Below, piece by piece: positions 1-9,541 of a DNA stretch of 24,326 nt (the first letter of the stretch is position 1; each line of letters begins with the position of its first letter). A program made the position numbers and the translations under genes. Source of the DNA: CAZNXE01 sp964576465 (GTDB taxonomy: Bacteria; Planctomycetota; Planctomycetia; Pirellulales; JAEUIK01); NCBI GenBank assembly GCA_964576465.1, contig CAZNXE010000054.1, positions 1-24,326 of the forward strand, written 5' to 3'. The notes beneath the pieces were generated by a model. That model had not been told where the DNA came from and did not search any database. It saw only the letters and a list, made by a program, of their open reading frames with translations.

Positions 1-1164
1 GATCAGCCCCCAAAAATATCGGGCGAACCTCTGCGTGTCGGCTTTCGCGGCGTCAGACCAACAGCGGACCGGGGCATCGTGAAAAAACAGCGTGAGCATA
101 CTGCCGACGCGCGCCAGTGTGTGTGGAATTCCCGCAGTGGTGGCAGCCTTGTCGAGCCCCTCTTCCAACCGAGCGGATAGCATTTCAAGATGCTCGTAAG
201 GCGGATGGTCGCGAAGCTGTTCGAGGGTCGCAATTCCCGCGGCGGTGGCCAACGGATTGCCGCTTAGCGTGCCAGCTTGAAAGACTTCCCCGGCTGGCAG
301 GATGTTATCCATGATGTCGGCACGCCCGCCGTAGGCACCCACCGGCAACCCGCCACCCACAATCTTGCCGAGCGTGGTGAGGTCGGGCGTGACGCCCAAC
401 CGCTGTTGGGCGCCACCATAGGCCACGCGAAAGCCAGTCATCACCTCGTCAAAGATCAGCACCGCTCCCGCGTCTCGCGTCACCTCGCGGAGTGCCAAGA
501 GAAACGCCTCGTTGGGAACGACACACCCCATGTTGCCAACGACCGGTTCGACGATGACGGCGGCAATCTTGGCCCCCTGTTGGTCGAATGCCTGAGAGAG
601 CCCTGCGACATCGTTGTATTCCAACACCAGCGTGTCTTGCGTGGTTCCAGGTGTGACTCCCGGCGAATTAGGTACGGCCAATGTTGCGGCGGAACTGCCG
701 GCAGCCACCAACAGGCTATCGACGTGTCCGTGATAGTTGCCGGCAAATTTCACGATGAGATCGCGCCCGGTGAACCCTCGGGCCAGCCGGATCGCGCTCA
801 TCGTGGCCTCGGTTCCAGAACTTACTAGCCGCACCTTTTCAACCGACGGAACTGCATCGACGATCAACTGGGCCAGATGACTTTCGGCCTCGGTCGGCGC
901 GCCGAAACTAGTTCCCCGATGCAGGGCTGCCTCGACAGCCTCGACCACGGCGGGATGGGCGTGCCCCAAAATGAGCGGTCCCCACGAACCGATGTAATCG
1001 AGGTACTTCTCCCCGTCGATGTCGTACAGGTAAGCTCCCTCGCCACGCTGAAAGAACAGCGGCTCGCCGCCCACGGCACCGAACGCGCGTGCGGGACTAT
1101 TCACTCCGCCGGGGATGAGTTTCTTCGCGGCAGCAAACGCTAGGTGACTCTTAGTTCGTGACAT
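1..1164 (-). CDS. hemL: Glutamate-1-semialdehyde 2,1-aminomutase, C-terminus cut by window edge
   Basis: This PLP enzyme converts glutamate-1-semialdehyde to 5-aminolevulinate, the last step of the C5 route to tetrapyrroles, in the cytoplasm. The reading frame is open from the ATG at 1164-1162 to base 1 (388 codons), so roughly the last 40 residues of a normal HemL of about 430 lie outside. The N-terminus (SHLAFAAAKKLIPGGVNSPA) is typical, as are the substrate/PLP segments SSGTEATMSAIRLAR and GNYHGHVD. The DEVMTGFR segment and the Schiff-base lysine in TLGKIVGGGLPVG (K267) are also present. It lies 102 nt downstream of hemB on the same strand, the enzyme that consumes its product, so co-transcription is likely. 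The upstream AAGAA is only a weak ribosome site. Long frames antisense to this gene are shadows. Confidence 0.95.
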   Translation of the reverse strand, partial: MSRTKSHLAFAAAKKLIPGGVNSPARAFGAVGGEPLFFQRGEGAYLYDIDGEKYLDYIGSWGPLILGHAHPAVVEAVEAALHRGTSFGAPTEAESHLAQLIVDAVPSVEKVRLVSSGTEATMSAIRLARGFTGRDLIVKFAGNYHGHVDSLLVAAGSSAATLAVPNSPGVTPGTTQDTLVLEYNDVAGLSQAFDQQGAKIAAVIVEPVVGNMGCVVPNEAFLLALREVTRDAGAVLIFDEVMTGFRVAYGGAQQRLGVTPDLTTLGKIVGGGLPVGAYGGRADIMDNILPAGEVFQAGTLSGNPLATAAGIATLEQLRDHPPYEHLEMLSARLEEGLDKAATTAGIPHTLARVGSMLTLFFHDAPVRCWSDAAKADTQRFARYFWGLI

Positions 1165-1266
1165 CGTTCTTGCAGGTGAATTGAAATATGTGGCGAATGG
1201 ATGCTGGTGTAACCTAACGACGGTCCAGCAAACGGGTTGGCCTTAACTCGTGACCGGCGGGCGGTC

Positions 1267-2283
1267 TTACGCGAGCCAATCGGCGACGTCGAGGGCCCAA
1301 TAGGTGAGAATCATGCCCGCGCCGGCACGGTGGATGGCCGTGAGTGACTCCAGAGCGACAGCCCGCTCGTCAATCCAGCCTTCTTTGGCGGCGGCTTTCA
1401 CCATACTGAATTCACCCGAGACGTTATAGGCCGCCAACGGCACTCCTGGAAAGGCCTGTCGCACACGATACACAATGTCGAGATAGGCCAGCGCGGGCTT
1501 GACCATGATAATATCGGCGCCCTCGGCCACATCGAGCGCCACTTCCCGTAGCGCCTGATCGGCATCGGCGGCCGGGTCCATCTGATAGGCGCGACGGTCG
1601 CCGAACTGGGGGGCACTTTCAGCGGCTTCGCGGAAAGGTCCGTAGTACGCGCTGGAGTATTTGGCCGAGTAGCTCATGATGGGAATGTGCGTGAATCGAG
1701 CATCGTCCAGTGCCGTGCGAATCGCGCCGACCATGCCATCGAGCATGCCGCTGGGCGCGATGATATCCGCACCGGCCTGGGCATGGCTGACGGCTTGCTG
1801 ACCCAACAGCTCAAGCGTGGCGTCGTTGTCGACGTCCATCCGACCTGTTGCCTCGTTGACCACTCCACAGTGGCCATGGTTTGTGTATTCACAAAAGCAG
1901 ACGTCGGTGATGACCAACAACTCCGGGGCTGCCTGCTTGGCAATATCGATGGCCTGTTGCACGATACCACCAGGGTGCAGCGAGCCGCTTCCCGTGTCAT
2001 CTTTCTTGGCGGGAATTCCGAACAGGATGATGCCGCCCAGACCAGCATCGGCGGCACGGCGCACTTTCTCGCCCAGGTGCTCCAACGGCAATTGGGCATG
2101 ACCCGGCATCGAATGGATCGGCGTTGGCTCTCCATCGCCAGCGCGAACGAACAGCGGCAGCACAAGCTTGCCTGGCGACAACGTCGTCTCCTGCACCAGC
2201 GACCGAACCGCCGGATGGTAGCGGAGTCGACGCATTCGCGTTGTCGGAAACCGCGACACCGGTGATTGTTCACGATCCGCCAT
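1267..2283 (-). CDS. hemB: Delta-aminolevulinic acid dehydratase (porphobilinogen synthase)
   Basis: HemB condenses two 5-aminolevulinate molecules to porphobilinogen. The protein has 338 residues, the normal family length. Both Schiff-base lysines are visible: K208 in SYSAKYSSAYYGPF and K262 in IIMVKPALAYLDIV. The metal site DVCFCEYTNHGHCGV has C129, C131 and C139, so this is the zinc-cysteine type rather than the aspartate-rich magnesium type. The N-terminal arm contains FPTTRMRRLR, and the C-terminus has the family signature NVSGEFSMVKAAA followed by ESLTAIHRAGAGMILTYWA. The ATG lies only 6 nt after the stop of the upstream WD40 gene. Its ribosome site must therefore sit inside that gene's end, which suggests translational coupling. 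hemL follows, so two consecutive tetrapyrrole enzymes are encoded together. Confidence 0.97.
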   Translation of the reverse strand: MADREQSPVSRFPTTRMRRLRYHPAVRSLVQETTLSPGKLVLPLFVRAGDGEPTPIHSMPGHAQLPLEHLGEKVRRAADAGLGGIILFGIPAKKDDTGSGSLHPGGIVQQAIDIAKQAAPELLVITDVCFCEYTNHGHCGVVNEATGRMDVDNDATLELLGQQAVSHAQAGADIIAPSGMLDGMVGAIRTALDDARFTHIPIMSYSAKYSSAYYGPFREAAESAPQFGDRRAYQMDPAADADQALREVALDVAEGADIIMVKPALAYLDIVYRVRQAFPGVPLAAYNVSGEFSMVKAAAKEGWIDERAVALESLTAIHRAGAGMILTYWALDVADWLA

Positions 2284-2289
2284 GCGAGT

Positions 2290-5200
2290 CTATTCCTGCC
2301 GCTCAGCCTGCGCCACCGACGTTGGCGTGGCGATGTGAACCGTTGCTGCCGCTGAGGCCTGGCTTTGTGCATTGGTCGCCACGGCATGCACCATGCGCGT
2401 CATTGGCTGCACCCACGGTTCGGCTTTTAGAAAGATCCGCCGTTCGGTCTGACCTTCGGGAATGAGCACGCCATTGAGGCCAATGTCTTCTACAATTACG
2501 CCGTGTGGCAGGTTTTCGATGCCAAATGAAACGCGGCCTTCAAAATCATGCCGCTCGATCTTAAGTGTCGCCGGGACCATCGTCCCCGGGGCGATCACGA
2601 TTGCTTCGCCAGAGTCGGGCAACAAACGAACGGTGACCTTGCCACGGTCGTCGAGCTTGATCTTCTTCAAACCGCTCACCACATGCTCTCTCGGCTGTCC
2701 ATCAACTTCCGCGCGAGCGATAATCTTCACTTCAGCCAACTGCTCCTTGGAAGGTTCGGCCGCATCCGCCATCGCAAACAGCACGGCATGCGCCTCGCTG
2801 TGCCCTGCTTCGACCGTAACGGGAGTTGAGATCATGAACCCCTTGGGGATTCCTGAAACGTCGATCGTGATTTCTTCATTGAACCCGTCGCTGCGATCGA
2901 CTTTGAACGTAATATTGCGTCCGCCATCGCGCGGCACCTTGGCGGTCGAGGGCGACACGGAAACCACGAAATCGGGCCTCGGCTCGCGAATGATTAAGCG
3001 ATACGCGAACCGGTCGCCGCCACGATCGGCAGAGTCGCCAACGCGCACGTAGTAGGTTCCATCGCTTGGTGCGACGAAATCCAGATNNNNNNNNNNNNNN
3101 NNNGCCCAGGCGACGCCGTCCGTCGTCATCGTTCGCGAAGTAGACGGTAAACACCGGCAACCCTCTGGGAACCAACTTAGTGCCCAGCGACACCGGTCGC
3201 ACGATATAACATGGCTCATCCCGTGCGTGGGTTGTCGAGTTGGTGTCAAAGTACGTGATGCGTCGCCCGCTGAGGCCATAGACATTAAACCCGGAGTCTG
3301 GCCCACGGGGATGGCGAAACAATTTGCAGACCTCTCCCTGCATGTAGAGGTATTGGTTGAGTTGCATTTCGCGCCAGTTCGTCAATCGCATATCAACGGT
3401 CCGCGAATCGATGGGGCGGAACGTGATGCTCGAATCGCGTGTCGCTTCAAGCAACAGTCGGGGAACAGGTTTTCCGGCAGCGTCGAGCACCTCAATCTTC
3501 GTATCCACGGGCGATCCACGACGGCTAGCGTCGGTTTCGATAATCCATCGCTCTCCCGATTTAGCCTCGAAGCGATACAGGTCGACTTCCGTTCCGCCAT
3601 TGGCTTGGCTAAAGATCCGACCATTGACCGTCGTGGGCAGTGCCACGGACGTAGCATCCGCCGGAGTATCATTCGGTTCGACTTCACGAACTTCGGCGTC
3701 TTGGTTGGCGATGACCTTCAAGCCGCGCCGCGTGCGAAATACCTCGGCATCGACGGTAAGCGTCGTCTCGCCCGCCTTCTTGGGCGTCACGTCGACCCCA
3801 GCGTCCGCCGGCAGGTTGTAACCGGTGAATTCGACACGCGACATCTCGCCCACCGGCACCCCCAAAGGAAAGTGCCCTGTAACGTAGGGCAACGTTCCGG
3901 CCAGCAATTGATACGTGTGTTTGTCCGAACCCTCAAATCGCAAATCGCTAACTCGAATCGTATACTGCGCTGGGGTGACAATTGTGTACGTGAGCAGTGG
4001 GTCTGGACTCGTATCAAAGTTGTTATTGCTCGCCAACACGTCACCGCCGGGTCCGAAGAGCGTCAGCACGCCGTCGATCTTCGATCCGTTCCGTCGGGCA
4101 TTCAAGTCGAACACCAAGTGCTCACCACCCTCGGCTAGAAACGAGAAACAGTCGACGTCGCCCGCGGCGGAAAGTGTGCCCCAGAAGCTCGCAGGCAATT
4201 GCGCGACAACCGTTTCGCTGGGGCGGTTGTTTGGTTCTGCCTCGACAAGCTGTGGTAAATCGTCAACCTCCAGGGAGACCGCCTTACTTTTTCCGCCCGC
4301 GGTGACCACATGCACTTTGCACTTGCCGAAACTTGCGTCGTCGGGAGAAGTGATCTCGATCCACGCTTCGTTTCCTGTAGCATTATCCTGCTGAGGCAAC
4401 GCTCGGGCGACGAACCCCTTACGATCGACCTCCACGCGCTCGATCCCCACCAGATGCTTGCCGACAAGTTTCACGCGTGTCGTTACGCCGCGTTGCAAGC
4501 CCGCCGGATCGACACGGGCCAACTCTGGTGTGGCCAGTGGAACGGGCTTTCCAGTGGCCACGTCGTGGATGTCGAGCGAACCGTCCAGTCGGCCGATGAC
4601 GAGATGCTTTCCATCGGGCGAGAAATCCAGTGCCGTGGGCCAGTCGGGTTGATTGTCCCACAAGTGTTTTTCGACCAGCGGTTCGACTTGCCATAACTTA
4701 ACCGTGCGATCCTCGGAAGCCGAAGCAAGTAGCTTGCCGTCGGGCGAAAAGACGATCTTGATAATCGCACCCTTGTGCGCAAAACGAGGGTCGGATTTGA
4801 CGAACGTGTTCGAAGCGACATCCTCGCGAGCCCAAATGCGGATGCGGTTATCGACACCACCCGCGACAATTCGTTTGCCATCGGGACTGAATGCGATCGT
4901 ATAGAGTGCCTTGGTCGATTCGCCAAAAGTATCGATCCGCTCGGCAGTGGCCGTATCCCACAGCTTGACGGTGCGGTCGCCGCTGGCGCTGGCCAGTAGT
5001 TTACCGGTGGGATCAAACGCAAGGTCGTACACTGCGTCGTTGTGTCCACCGAGCGTGGCGATTTCCTCGCCCGTCTCGGCGTTCCACAACTTAATGTCTC
5101 GATCGTAACTGGCCGTGGCGAGCAACGCTCCGTTGCTGCTCAGCTTGGCGGCGTAGAGACTATTGCGATGGCCGCGAATGCGGAGCGTTAGACTACCGTC

Positions 5201-5890
5201 GTCAACGTTCCACAGGCTAACCTCGCCGAAGAGCCCTGGCTCGCCTGCGGCAACGATCAATCGTTGACCATCGCTTGAAAAGCTGACTGCGTTCACGTTT
5301 CCGGCATGTCCTTCCAACACGCGTGCTAGGCCACGATTGGCCGCCGAAATCAGGCGTACCGTTCCGTAGGTGGCAACCGCAATCATATCGCCGCTCCCCG
5401 GACGGTAGGCCACAGCGGTTACTGCTTCTCGAACCGGCGCGGTCAATTCAATGCGAGGTGCCTTCAACGTGGCAAGCCGCGGTGCTTCGCCCTGTGGTCC
5501 CGTGGCACCTCCGTCGATCCATTTGCGCAACAACTCGATTTCTTCTTCACTCATCCGCGGATTGTCATCCGGCGGCATCACGGGTTCGAGCTCGCCGAGA
5601 ACCATCTGCAGCAGGCGACTCTCGGTGGCACGACCAGGAACCACTGCCGGACCTCGCCTTCCGCCAGCAACGAGACCGGCGAATGAGTCCAGTGCCAGTT
5701 CGCTTTCGCCCTCCTCGCCCTCGTGACAACCAACACAGTGCTTGACCATCAACGGAGCGATGTCTTCGCCGTACAGGGGAAGAGATTCTTCCGCGGCGCC
5801 GGCCGATTGAAAGACAACGCCAAACACCAACAGCAGCGGCAATATCTGCCATAGGGTTCCCGTTGGTCGGGCGAAATATGGAATGATCAT
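2290..5890 (-). CDS. Secreted cytochrome c / WD40 beta-propeller / PPC-repeat protein, interrupted by assembly gap
   Basis: The start is the ATG at 5890. A signal peptide (about residues 1-33) is followed by a planctomycete-type cytochrome domain with C52-VG-C55-H56, a candidate distal Met in VMPPDD and the ending LLRKWIDGGA. About seven WD40 repeats follow (roughly residues 150-450; repeated SPDGK-LLASAS-D-TVKLW). Then come Ig-like and at least two bacterial pre-peptidase C-terminal (PPC) modules (AEPNNRPSET; EVEPNDTPAD). The 17 N at 3087-3103 break the frame. Upstream of them the good frame ends in VYFANDDDGRRRLG; downstream a different frame continues a PPC domain from LDFVAPSDGTYYVRVGD to the stop at 2290. 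I read this as one gene of about 1,200 codons with a wrongly sized gap, not two genes. It starts 30 nt after the DUF1549/DUF1553 gene and abuts hemB. The function is unknown. Such proteins are typical of planctomycetes and are thought to act in the periplasm or on the surface. Confidence 0.85.
3087..3103. other. Assembly gap of 17 N inside the WD40/PPC gene
   Basis: Seventeen N bases occur within coding sequence. The coding frame to the right of the gap (high coordinates, upstream in the gene) and the frame to its left differ by one base. The true missing length should therefore be 1 modulo 3 if the gene is intact. The number of N is a placeholder rather than a measured length. Confidence 0.97.
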
Positions 5891-5920
5891 GCGATCGTCT
5901 CTTGGGCTCTTATGCCGAAA

Positions 5921-8437
5921 TTAGTGATTGAACAGGAACTCTTTGCTAGTCAGGACACTCCAGAACAGATCCTCGGTCACCGCTCGGCGCTGGTCGTCGG
6001 GCGTGTCGGCGAAAACCTGTAAGAGTTGTTCCTTTTCTTTGTCGCTCGGAAACCGACAGAGAGCGATCAGATAAACATCCTCGATGATCGCCTCTGGTGT
6101 CGCATCGCCGGAAAGCAGCTTTTCGATCCGATTCCCGGCCGCTTCCAGCTTCGAGTTCAGCGTTTCACCATTGGAAAGATGCAGCACCTGCACCATGCTC
6201 GGCGCTTCGGTCCGCTCACACGCACAGGTGATGACCCGGTCTGGACGGCCGAACGTACTTAGGAAGTATGAGTCGACACTCGAGTCGGGCAATTGCATGG
6301 CCCGCCAGCCGCTTGGATATCCCTCGAAGACCGTGGGGACCATGGTGACTTGCGAGGTAACGTCCAACAGAACCTCGGCCATCAAACGCCGAGGGTAGTA
6401 GCGAGAATAAAATCGCTCGTCGGCCATGTTGCCCGGCAGCGGCTTGCTGTCGCGCTGGTAGGTTTCCGACTGCAAAATTGTTCGCATCAAAGCCTTCAAG
6501 TCGAACTGATGGTCGACCAAATGACGCGACACGGCGGCCAGCAGCAGGTCGTTGCTCGGCGGATTGGTGAGCCGAAGGTCATCGACCGACTCGACGAGAC
6601 CCATGTGGAAGAAGTTGGCCCACACGCGGTTGGAAATGGCCCGAGTGAAGTAGGGATTCTCCGGCGAGACGACCCAATTGGCCAGATGAAGTCGGCGGTC
6701 GATCGTCGAATCTGGCCCGAGCGGTTCACCATCCAGCGGCGTTGGCGGCTGCGGCACACCGCGCAGCGGTTGAACCAAATCGCCCTCGCTGGTGTTGAAC
6801 ACGATCCGGTGACCGGCGCCGTCGGCATCTTTCACACGCACGCGAGCAAACAAGTTTGCCATCGCGAAATACTGATCGTTAGTCCATTTTTCCAGCGGAT
6901 GATTGTGGCACTTCGCGCACATGATCGACATGCCGAGAAACGCCTGAGAGGTTGTCTCCGTCAAATCCGCCGGATCTTGGTGCAGCACATAGAAGTTCGT
7001 CGCCCCGTTTTCCAGCGTGCTGCCAGTGGCGGTCAGAATCTCTCGAACCATCACATCCCAGGGCGTATTGGCCGCGACGTTATTGCGCACCCAATCGTAA
7101 TAGGCCCACATGGCATCCGGCGGCAGCTTCGAGGAATTGACCAACAGCAGATCCGACCACTTGTACGACCAGTAGTCGACAAACTCCTCGCGGACGAGTA
7201 GCTCTTCGATCAATCGATCGCGTTTGTCTTCCGCGGAATCCGCCAAGAAAGCCCGCGTTTGCTCGGCCTCGGGCAAAACGCCAATCGTATCGAGGTACGC
7301 ACGGCGGATAAATTCCGCGTCGCTGCAACGGGGTGAAGGCGGGAGATTGACCTTCTCGAGCTTGTTCAACACAAGCTCATCAATGAAATTCCGCCGAGGC
7401 GCCGCCGTGAATGTATCCGGCGGCAACGTCTGGATAAGTGGCACGGTAATCGTCGCGGCCGTTACGCGGCTTAGATACCAAACGGTCACCACCCCTTCGC
7501 CCTCACCCACCACCTGCACGTGACCCAAATCGTCGACCTGGGCGACGGAACTATTGGTGGCCTCGTACTTCGCCCAGCGCGTCACGTCTTCCTCGTGACC
7601 GTCGCTAAATCGGGCCTTCACCAGGAGCTGTTGGGTTGTGTTCACGCCCAGCACCGCTTGCTTGGGTAGAACCTCGATGTGCACAATCCGGGGGTCGTCA
7701 TCCAACGGAGGTGGAGTGGCCGAGGCGATCCATTCAGAAAGCACGCGATACTCGTGGCTGTCCACGTCGAAGCGAAAACCGCCTTTATGCGGCACCCCGC
7801 CCGAGGGCTTCAGCAACATCAGGCTCCGACCCGGATCGCTTGGCACAATGCGGCGTCCGCGAGCCTGACGTGTGAGAACGTCGAAGTCTCGGTGAGAGTC
7901 GTACCCATGAAGCGAGAGCTTGAAGCCATACTTTCCGGCCAGGGCACCATGACAGGCGCCGGAGTTGCAGCCGGTCTTGGTCAGCACCGACTGCACATGA
8001 TTGCGAAAACTCCACTGAAAGGGCTGCTGCTGATTGCTCACCGTCACGGTCACCGCGGCCTGTTGATCGCCAACGGTGGCCGTAATCGTGGCTTCGCCGT
8101 CGCCGCGAGGAACCACGACCCCCTCGACGACCACGGCAACCTCCTCGTTGCTTGTCGAGAATGTTGCCTCGGCTGAGACATCGGCCACATGGGTCGCCTC
8201 GGTCGAATCGTCGGCCGCTCGTAGCCGCTCGACGAGCAACTGCTGTCGAGCCTCGACGTCGGAGAGCTTGATCTCCTGCGGCAAGATGACGATGGATGTG
8301 GCAATCGCCGTCTCGCTGGCTGGCCCGGCCGATTCGTCATCCTCGGCCAATGCCATCGTGGTGGCCGCCACCAAAAGCGTCGTGATCAAGAGCAGCAGCG
8401 TGTGCCTATGGAAATTTGCCATCATGTCGTCATCCAT
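5921..8437 (-). CDS. Secreted DUF1549/DUF1553 cytochrome protein with two Ig-like (BIG2-type) domains
   Basis: This 838-residue protein is of planctomycete-specific type. In order it has: a signal peptide (MANFHRHTLLLLITTLLVAA and onward, cleaved near ALA); a BIG2-like domain (about 48-135); and a cytochrome-like domain starting FRNHVQSVLTKTGC with C157-x4-C162-H163 (GCNSGACHG). A second BIG2-like domain follows (about 250-335), then DUF1549 (about 348-535) containing a true CxxCH at C507-AK-C510-H511 (MCAKCHNHPLEKW). DUF1553 spans about 575-835 (ISNRVWANFFHMGLVESVDD; YYPRRLMAEVLLD). I chose the ATG at 8437 over a longer frame opening at 8722: an AGGAGG lies 10 nt upstream and a clear signal peptide begins there, whereas the longer N-terminus looks non-coding. 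The usual DUF1501 partner is absent; the WD40 cytochrome gene follows after 30 nt. A redox or hydrolytic role is unproven. Confidence 0.9.
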   Translation of the reverse strand: MDDDMMANFHRHTLLLLITTLLVAATTMALAEDDESAGPASETAIATSIVILPQEIKLSDVEARQQLLVERLRAADDSTEATHVADVSAEATFSTSNEEVAVVVEGVVVPRGDGEATITATVGDQQAAVTVTVSNQQQPFQWSFRNHVQSVLTKTGCNSGACHGALAGKYGFKLSLHGYDSHRDFDVLTRQARGRRIVPSDPGRSLMLLKPSGGVPHKGGFRFDVDSHEYRVLSEWIASATPPPLDDDPRIVHIEVLPKQAVLGVNTTQQLLVKARFSDGHEEDVTRWAKYEATNSSVAQVDDLGHVQVVGEGEGVVTVWYLSRVTAATITVPLIQTLPPDTFTAAPRRNFIDELVLNKLEKVNLPPSPRCSDAEFIRRAYLDTIGVLPEAEQTRAFLADSAEDKRDRLIEELLVREEFVDYWSYKWSDLLLVNSSKLPPDAMWAYYDWVRNNVAANTPWDVMVREILTATGSTLENGATNFYVLHQDPADLTETTSQAFLGMSIMCAKCHNHPLEKWTNDQYFAMANLFARVRVKDADGAGHRIVFNTSEGDLVQPLRGVPQPPTPLDGEPLGPDSTIDRRLHLANWVVSPENPYFTRAISNRVWANFFHMGLVESVDDLRLTNPPSNDLLLAAVSRHLVDHQFDLKALMRTILQSETYQRDSKPLPGNMADERFYSRYYPRRLMAEVLLDVTSQVTMVPTVFEGYPSGWRAMQLPDSSVDSYFLSTFGRPDRVITCACERTEAPSMVQVLHLSNGETLNSKLEAAGNRIEKLLSGDATPEAIIEDVYLIALCRFPSDKEKEQLLQVFADTPDDQRRAVTEDLFWSVLTSKEFLFNH

Positions 8438-8447
8438 CTCGAGGTCG

Positions 8448-8453
8448 CCTCCT
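8448..8453 (-). promoter_or_regulatory. AGGAGG ribosome binding site fixing the DUF1549/DUF1553 gene start
   Basis: On the minus strand AGGAGG is followed by 10 nt and the ATG at 8437. It decides the start against the 95-codon-longer open frame. Confidence 0.7.
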
Positions 8454-8525
8454 GGCGGACCCAGTGTGGGGCGGTGTGCGGAAGTTCCAGGGGAATCGAC
8501 CGTCGAAAGCAAGCGGGGAACCCCG

Positions 8526-8531
8526 ATTATA
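8526..8531 (-). promoter_or_regulatory. Candidate -10 box TATAAT upstream of the DUF1549/DUF1553 gene
   Basis: A perfect TATAAT occurs on the minus strand in the 239-nt gap between the PII gene and the DUF1549/DUF1553 gene. It would give a leader of about 80 nt. No convincing -35 hexamer lies 16-18 nt further upstream, so this is only a candidate. Confidence 0.35.
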
Positions 8532-8676
8532 AGCCACGCAGGTCCGAATATGCCAGCATTCATGGGTTGATTCGGGAGGCGACCAGTACCCATGCGGCCT
8601 GCAAAAGCCGAGCCCAGCGGCGGACTTCCGTTGAGCGAAACCGTGCAAATTGCCGGTTCAAAACGCCTGTAGGCTA

Positions 8677-9024
8677 CTAGATGGCCTCGGGACCACGTTC
8701 GCCGGTGCGGATGCGAATGCAATCTTCCAAGGGGAGGATGAATATCTTGCCGTCGCCAATCTCCCCGGTATCCCCAGTGCGGCCAGCCTTGATAATCGCA
8801 TTGATGGTCGGTTCGACGAATTGATCGTTGACGGCAATTTGCAATTGAACCTTGCGGACCAACTTCACGCCGACATCGTGCTTTCGAAACTGCTCGGGAT
8901 GCCCTTCCTGGCGTCCAAATCCTTGCACGTCCATCACGGTCAGACGGACAACCTCGACCTCGGTAAGCGACGTTTTAACAGCCTCCAAGCGGCTCGGCTG
9001 AATGATCGCGATGATGAGTTTCAT
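8677..9024 (-). CDS. PII-like nitrogen regulatory protein (GlnB/GlnK family) with variant T-loop
   Basis: PII proteins are trimeric sensors of 2-oxoglutarate and ATP/ADP that bind enzymes, regulators or AmtB. This one has 115 residues against the usual 112. Family marks are the start MKLIIAIIQPSRLEAVKTSL, GFGRQEGH (35-42), K58, the B-loop GEIGDGKIF and the C-terminal signature IRIRTGERGPEAI. Two oddities stand out. Position 51, the tyrosine uridylylated in enterobacterial PII, is valine, and position 46 is Phe. The B-loop carries three extra residues (RTGDTGEIGDGK against TGKIGDGK). No amtB or glnA is adjacent, so I give no exact gene symbol. The stop is 239 nt before the next gene and the 5' side is a long gene-poor region, so it is probably monocistronic. 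Confidence 0.9.
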   Translation of the reverse strand: MKLIIAIIQPSRLEAVKTSLTEVEVVRLTVMDVQGFGRQEGHPEQFRKHDVGVKLVRKVQLQIAVNDQFVEPTINAIIKAGRTGDTGEIGDGKIFILPLEDCIRIRTGERGPEAI

Positions 9025-9487
9025 CTTCGATAGCTCTTATGCAAGGCCTACGACACAGAACGCCGATTTCACATGCACCGCCCTTCTGGCGGGCAGCCGC
9101 GAGTGGCGCAATACTGAAATCGTAACGGCCCCTTGTTTCAGTCACAAGATCACACGCGACCGGAGAAAACGGATGCCCCGACCTGGGCGAGCAAGGCGGG
9201 CGCTCACCCAAGCCATAAGGGGCATCCTTCTGGATACGCCGATTGCGGGACGAAAGGGCCCGATTCCATGCGTTGTTGGAGAGAGTGTGTTGCCGATACC
9301 GTGTGAATCTGGAGATTCAATACGATGGGCAAGAGAAGCAATCAGCGTGCCAGCCGACGAACACAATTGAGTGCGGAATCTCGGAGCCGCTTGCTGTGAC
9401 ACACCTTAAGGCGATCTCGATTCTGGAAGAAAGCGGGCATCCACCCTAAAGACTGGACCCCGTGTGCCCTCTTCGTTTGCACTGGGC

Positions 9488-9513
9488 GATGCGCATCTAC
9501 GCAATATTGCGTA
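9488..9513. repeat. Two abutting perfect palindromes, 10 bp and 16 bp
   Basis: GATGCGCATC (9488-9497) is directly followed by TACGCAATATTGCGTA (9498-9513); both are exact dyads. They lie about 30 bp before the 102-bp repeat and are absent from the flank of the other copy. They could be binding sites for a dimeric regulator, or chance. Confidence 0.6.
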
Positions 9514-9541
9514 TTTCCAGCGCACCTATAGTGGCACGATG

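Noticed and set aside
277..828. Long plus-strand open frame (183 codons)
   Set aside because: It lies antisense to the conserved hemL coding region and has no recognisable features; it is a shadow of codon bias.
8438..8722. N-terminal extension of the DUF1549/DUF1553 protein by 95 codons
   Set aside because: The extension has no family features and would bury the signal peptide; AGGAGG before 8437 gives a better start.
9002..9402. Overlapping short frames on both strands upstream of the PII gene
   Set aside because: There is no ribosome site, no domain-like composition and mutual overlap; I do not consider them genes.
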